The notes beneath the pieces were generated by a model. The model made no database searches. It saw nothing but the letters and a program-made list of their open reading frames with translations, and was not told where the DNA came from. This document shows positions 6,048-6,188 of a stretch of 6,188 bases of DNA, piece by piece. The stretch's first letter is position 1; every line of letters begins with the position of its first letter. Both the position numbers and the translations under genes were made by a program. The stretch comes from Simkania sp. GTDB lineage: Bacteria > Chlamydiota > Chlamydiia > Chlamydiales > Simkaniaceae. The DNA lies in the NCBI GenBank assembly GCA_028279205.1, contig JANQSR010000139.1:1-6188 (forward strand), in the 5' to 3' direction.

Positions 6048-6188
6048 TTGCTAAAAAGGGGACATTTTCGCTTTGCCCTGACAGATTTTACAGCAATTCC
6101 CCATGAAGATTTTTTAGGGGGAAATAAAAAAAAACTTTTCGTAAACTCTTTTCGAATAATCAACCAACCGTATCCGTTCAGTGGGGGC
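6048..6188 (+). CDS. Hypothetical protein, 3'-truncated by window edge
   Basis: From the TTG at 6048 the frame stays open to the window end (47 codons), beginning LLKRGHFRFALTDF and reaching INQPYPFSGG. It is preceded by the AGGAGG at 6030-6035. No other start codon on the plus strand here opens a frame of useful length; the ATG at 6103 meets a stop after four codons. An in-frame ATT at 6039 is too close to the Shine-Dalgarno to be likely. The gap to the preceding gene is 18 bases, so it is probably in the same operon. I do not recognise the family from this fragment. A run of nine As (6126-6134) lies within it. TTG is a rarer start, so the exact first residue is uncertain. Confidence 0.55.
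   Translation, partial: MLKRGHFRFALTDFTAIPHEDFLGGNKKKLFVNSFRIINQPYPFSGG

Noticed and set aside
6096..6134. TTCCCC...GGGGAA hairpin followed by A-run near the window end
   Set aside because: On the plus strand the run is A rather than T, on the minus strand the T-run precedes the stem, and the region is coding.

Overview
The window is densely coding bacterial DNA. It holds three gene blocks in the order (→ →)(←)(→ →), and both edges cut through genes. By eye it is moderately AT-rich, with short intergenic gaps, one 4-base gene overlap and two non-ATG starts (GTG, TTG). A long multi-membrane protein of no recognised family, a Xer recombinase, a cytosolic-type trehalase and a membrane-anchored sulfatase-fold enzyme would fit a Gram-negative of the Chlamydiota (environmental chlamydia-like) type. 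That assignment rests on general impression, not on a diagnostic marker, and another host-associated Gram-negative is possible.

Region 1-2360 (+): a multi-pass membrane protein of unknown family is open from the first base of the window, so its true start lies upstream. It ends in an ATGA overlap with a complete XerD-type tyrosine recombinase that carries the full R-K-H-R-H-Y catalytic set. The overlap implies one transcript and translational coupling.

Region 2364-3872 (-): a GH37 alpha,alpha-trehalase lies tail to tail with xerD, with only 3 bases between the stop codons. The longest open frame begins at a TTG at 3947, but that codon lies inside a good sigma70-like promoter. The ATG at 3872 or 3866 is the more credible start, giving a soluble enzyme of about 500 residues.

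Region 3873-4070: an AT-rich divergent control region of about 200 bases. A TTGTCA -35 for trehalase (minus strand) and a consensus TTGACA on the plus strand overlap almost completely, so the two divergent genes may compete for polymerase. Only the trehalase side has a well-matched -10.

Region 4071-6188 (+): a 652-residue enzyme with five membrane helices and an alkaline phosphatase/sulfatase-fold domain, in the architecture of LtaS, YejM/PbgA and OPG phosphoglycerol transferases. It is followed by a perfect Shine-Dalgarno and the first 47 codons of a further gene cut by the window edge. The likely theme of this block is envelope modification, and the trehalase handles trehalose carbon or osmolyte turnover. 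A functional link between the two is only a guess from the shared control region.

I found no RNA genes, CRISPR array, insertion sequence or attachment site. Once 1-306 is recognised as coding, no stretch over 300 bases lacks a gene. No clearly new biological system is visible. The least explained item is the large membrane protein upstream of xerD.
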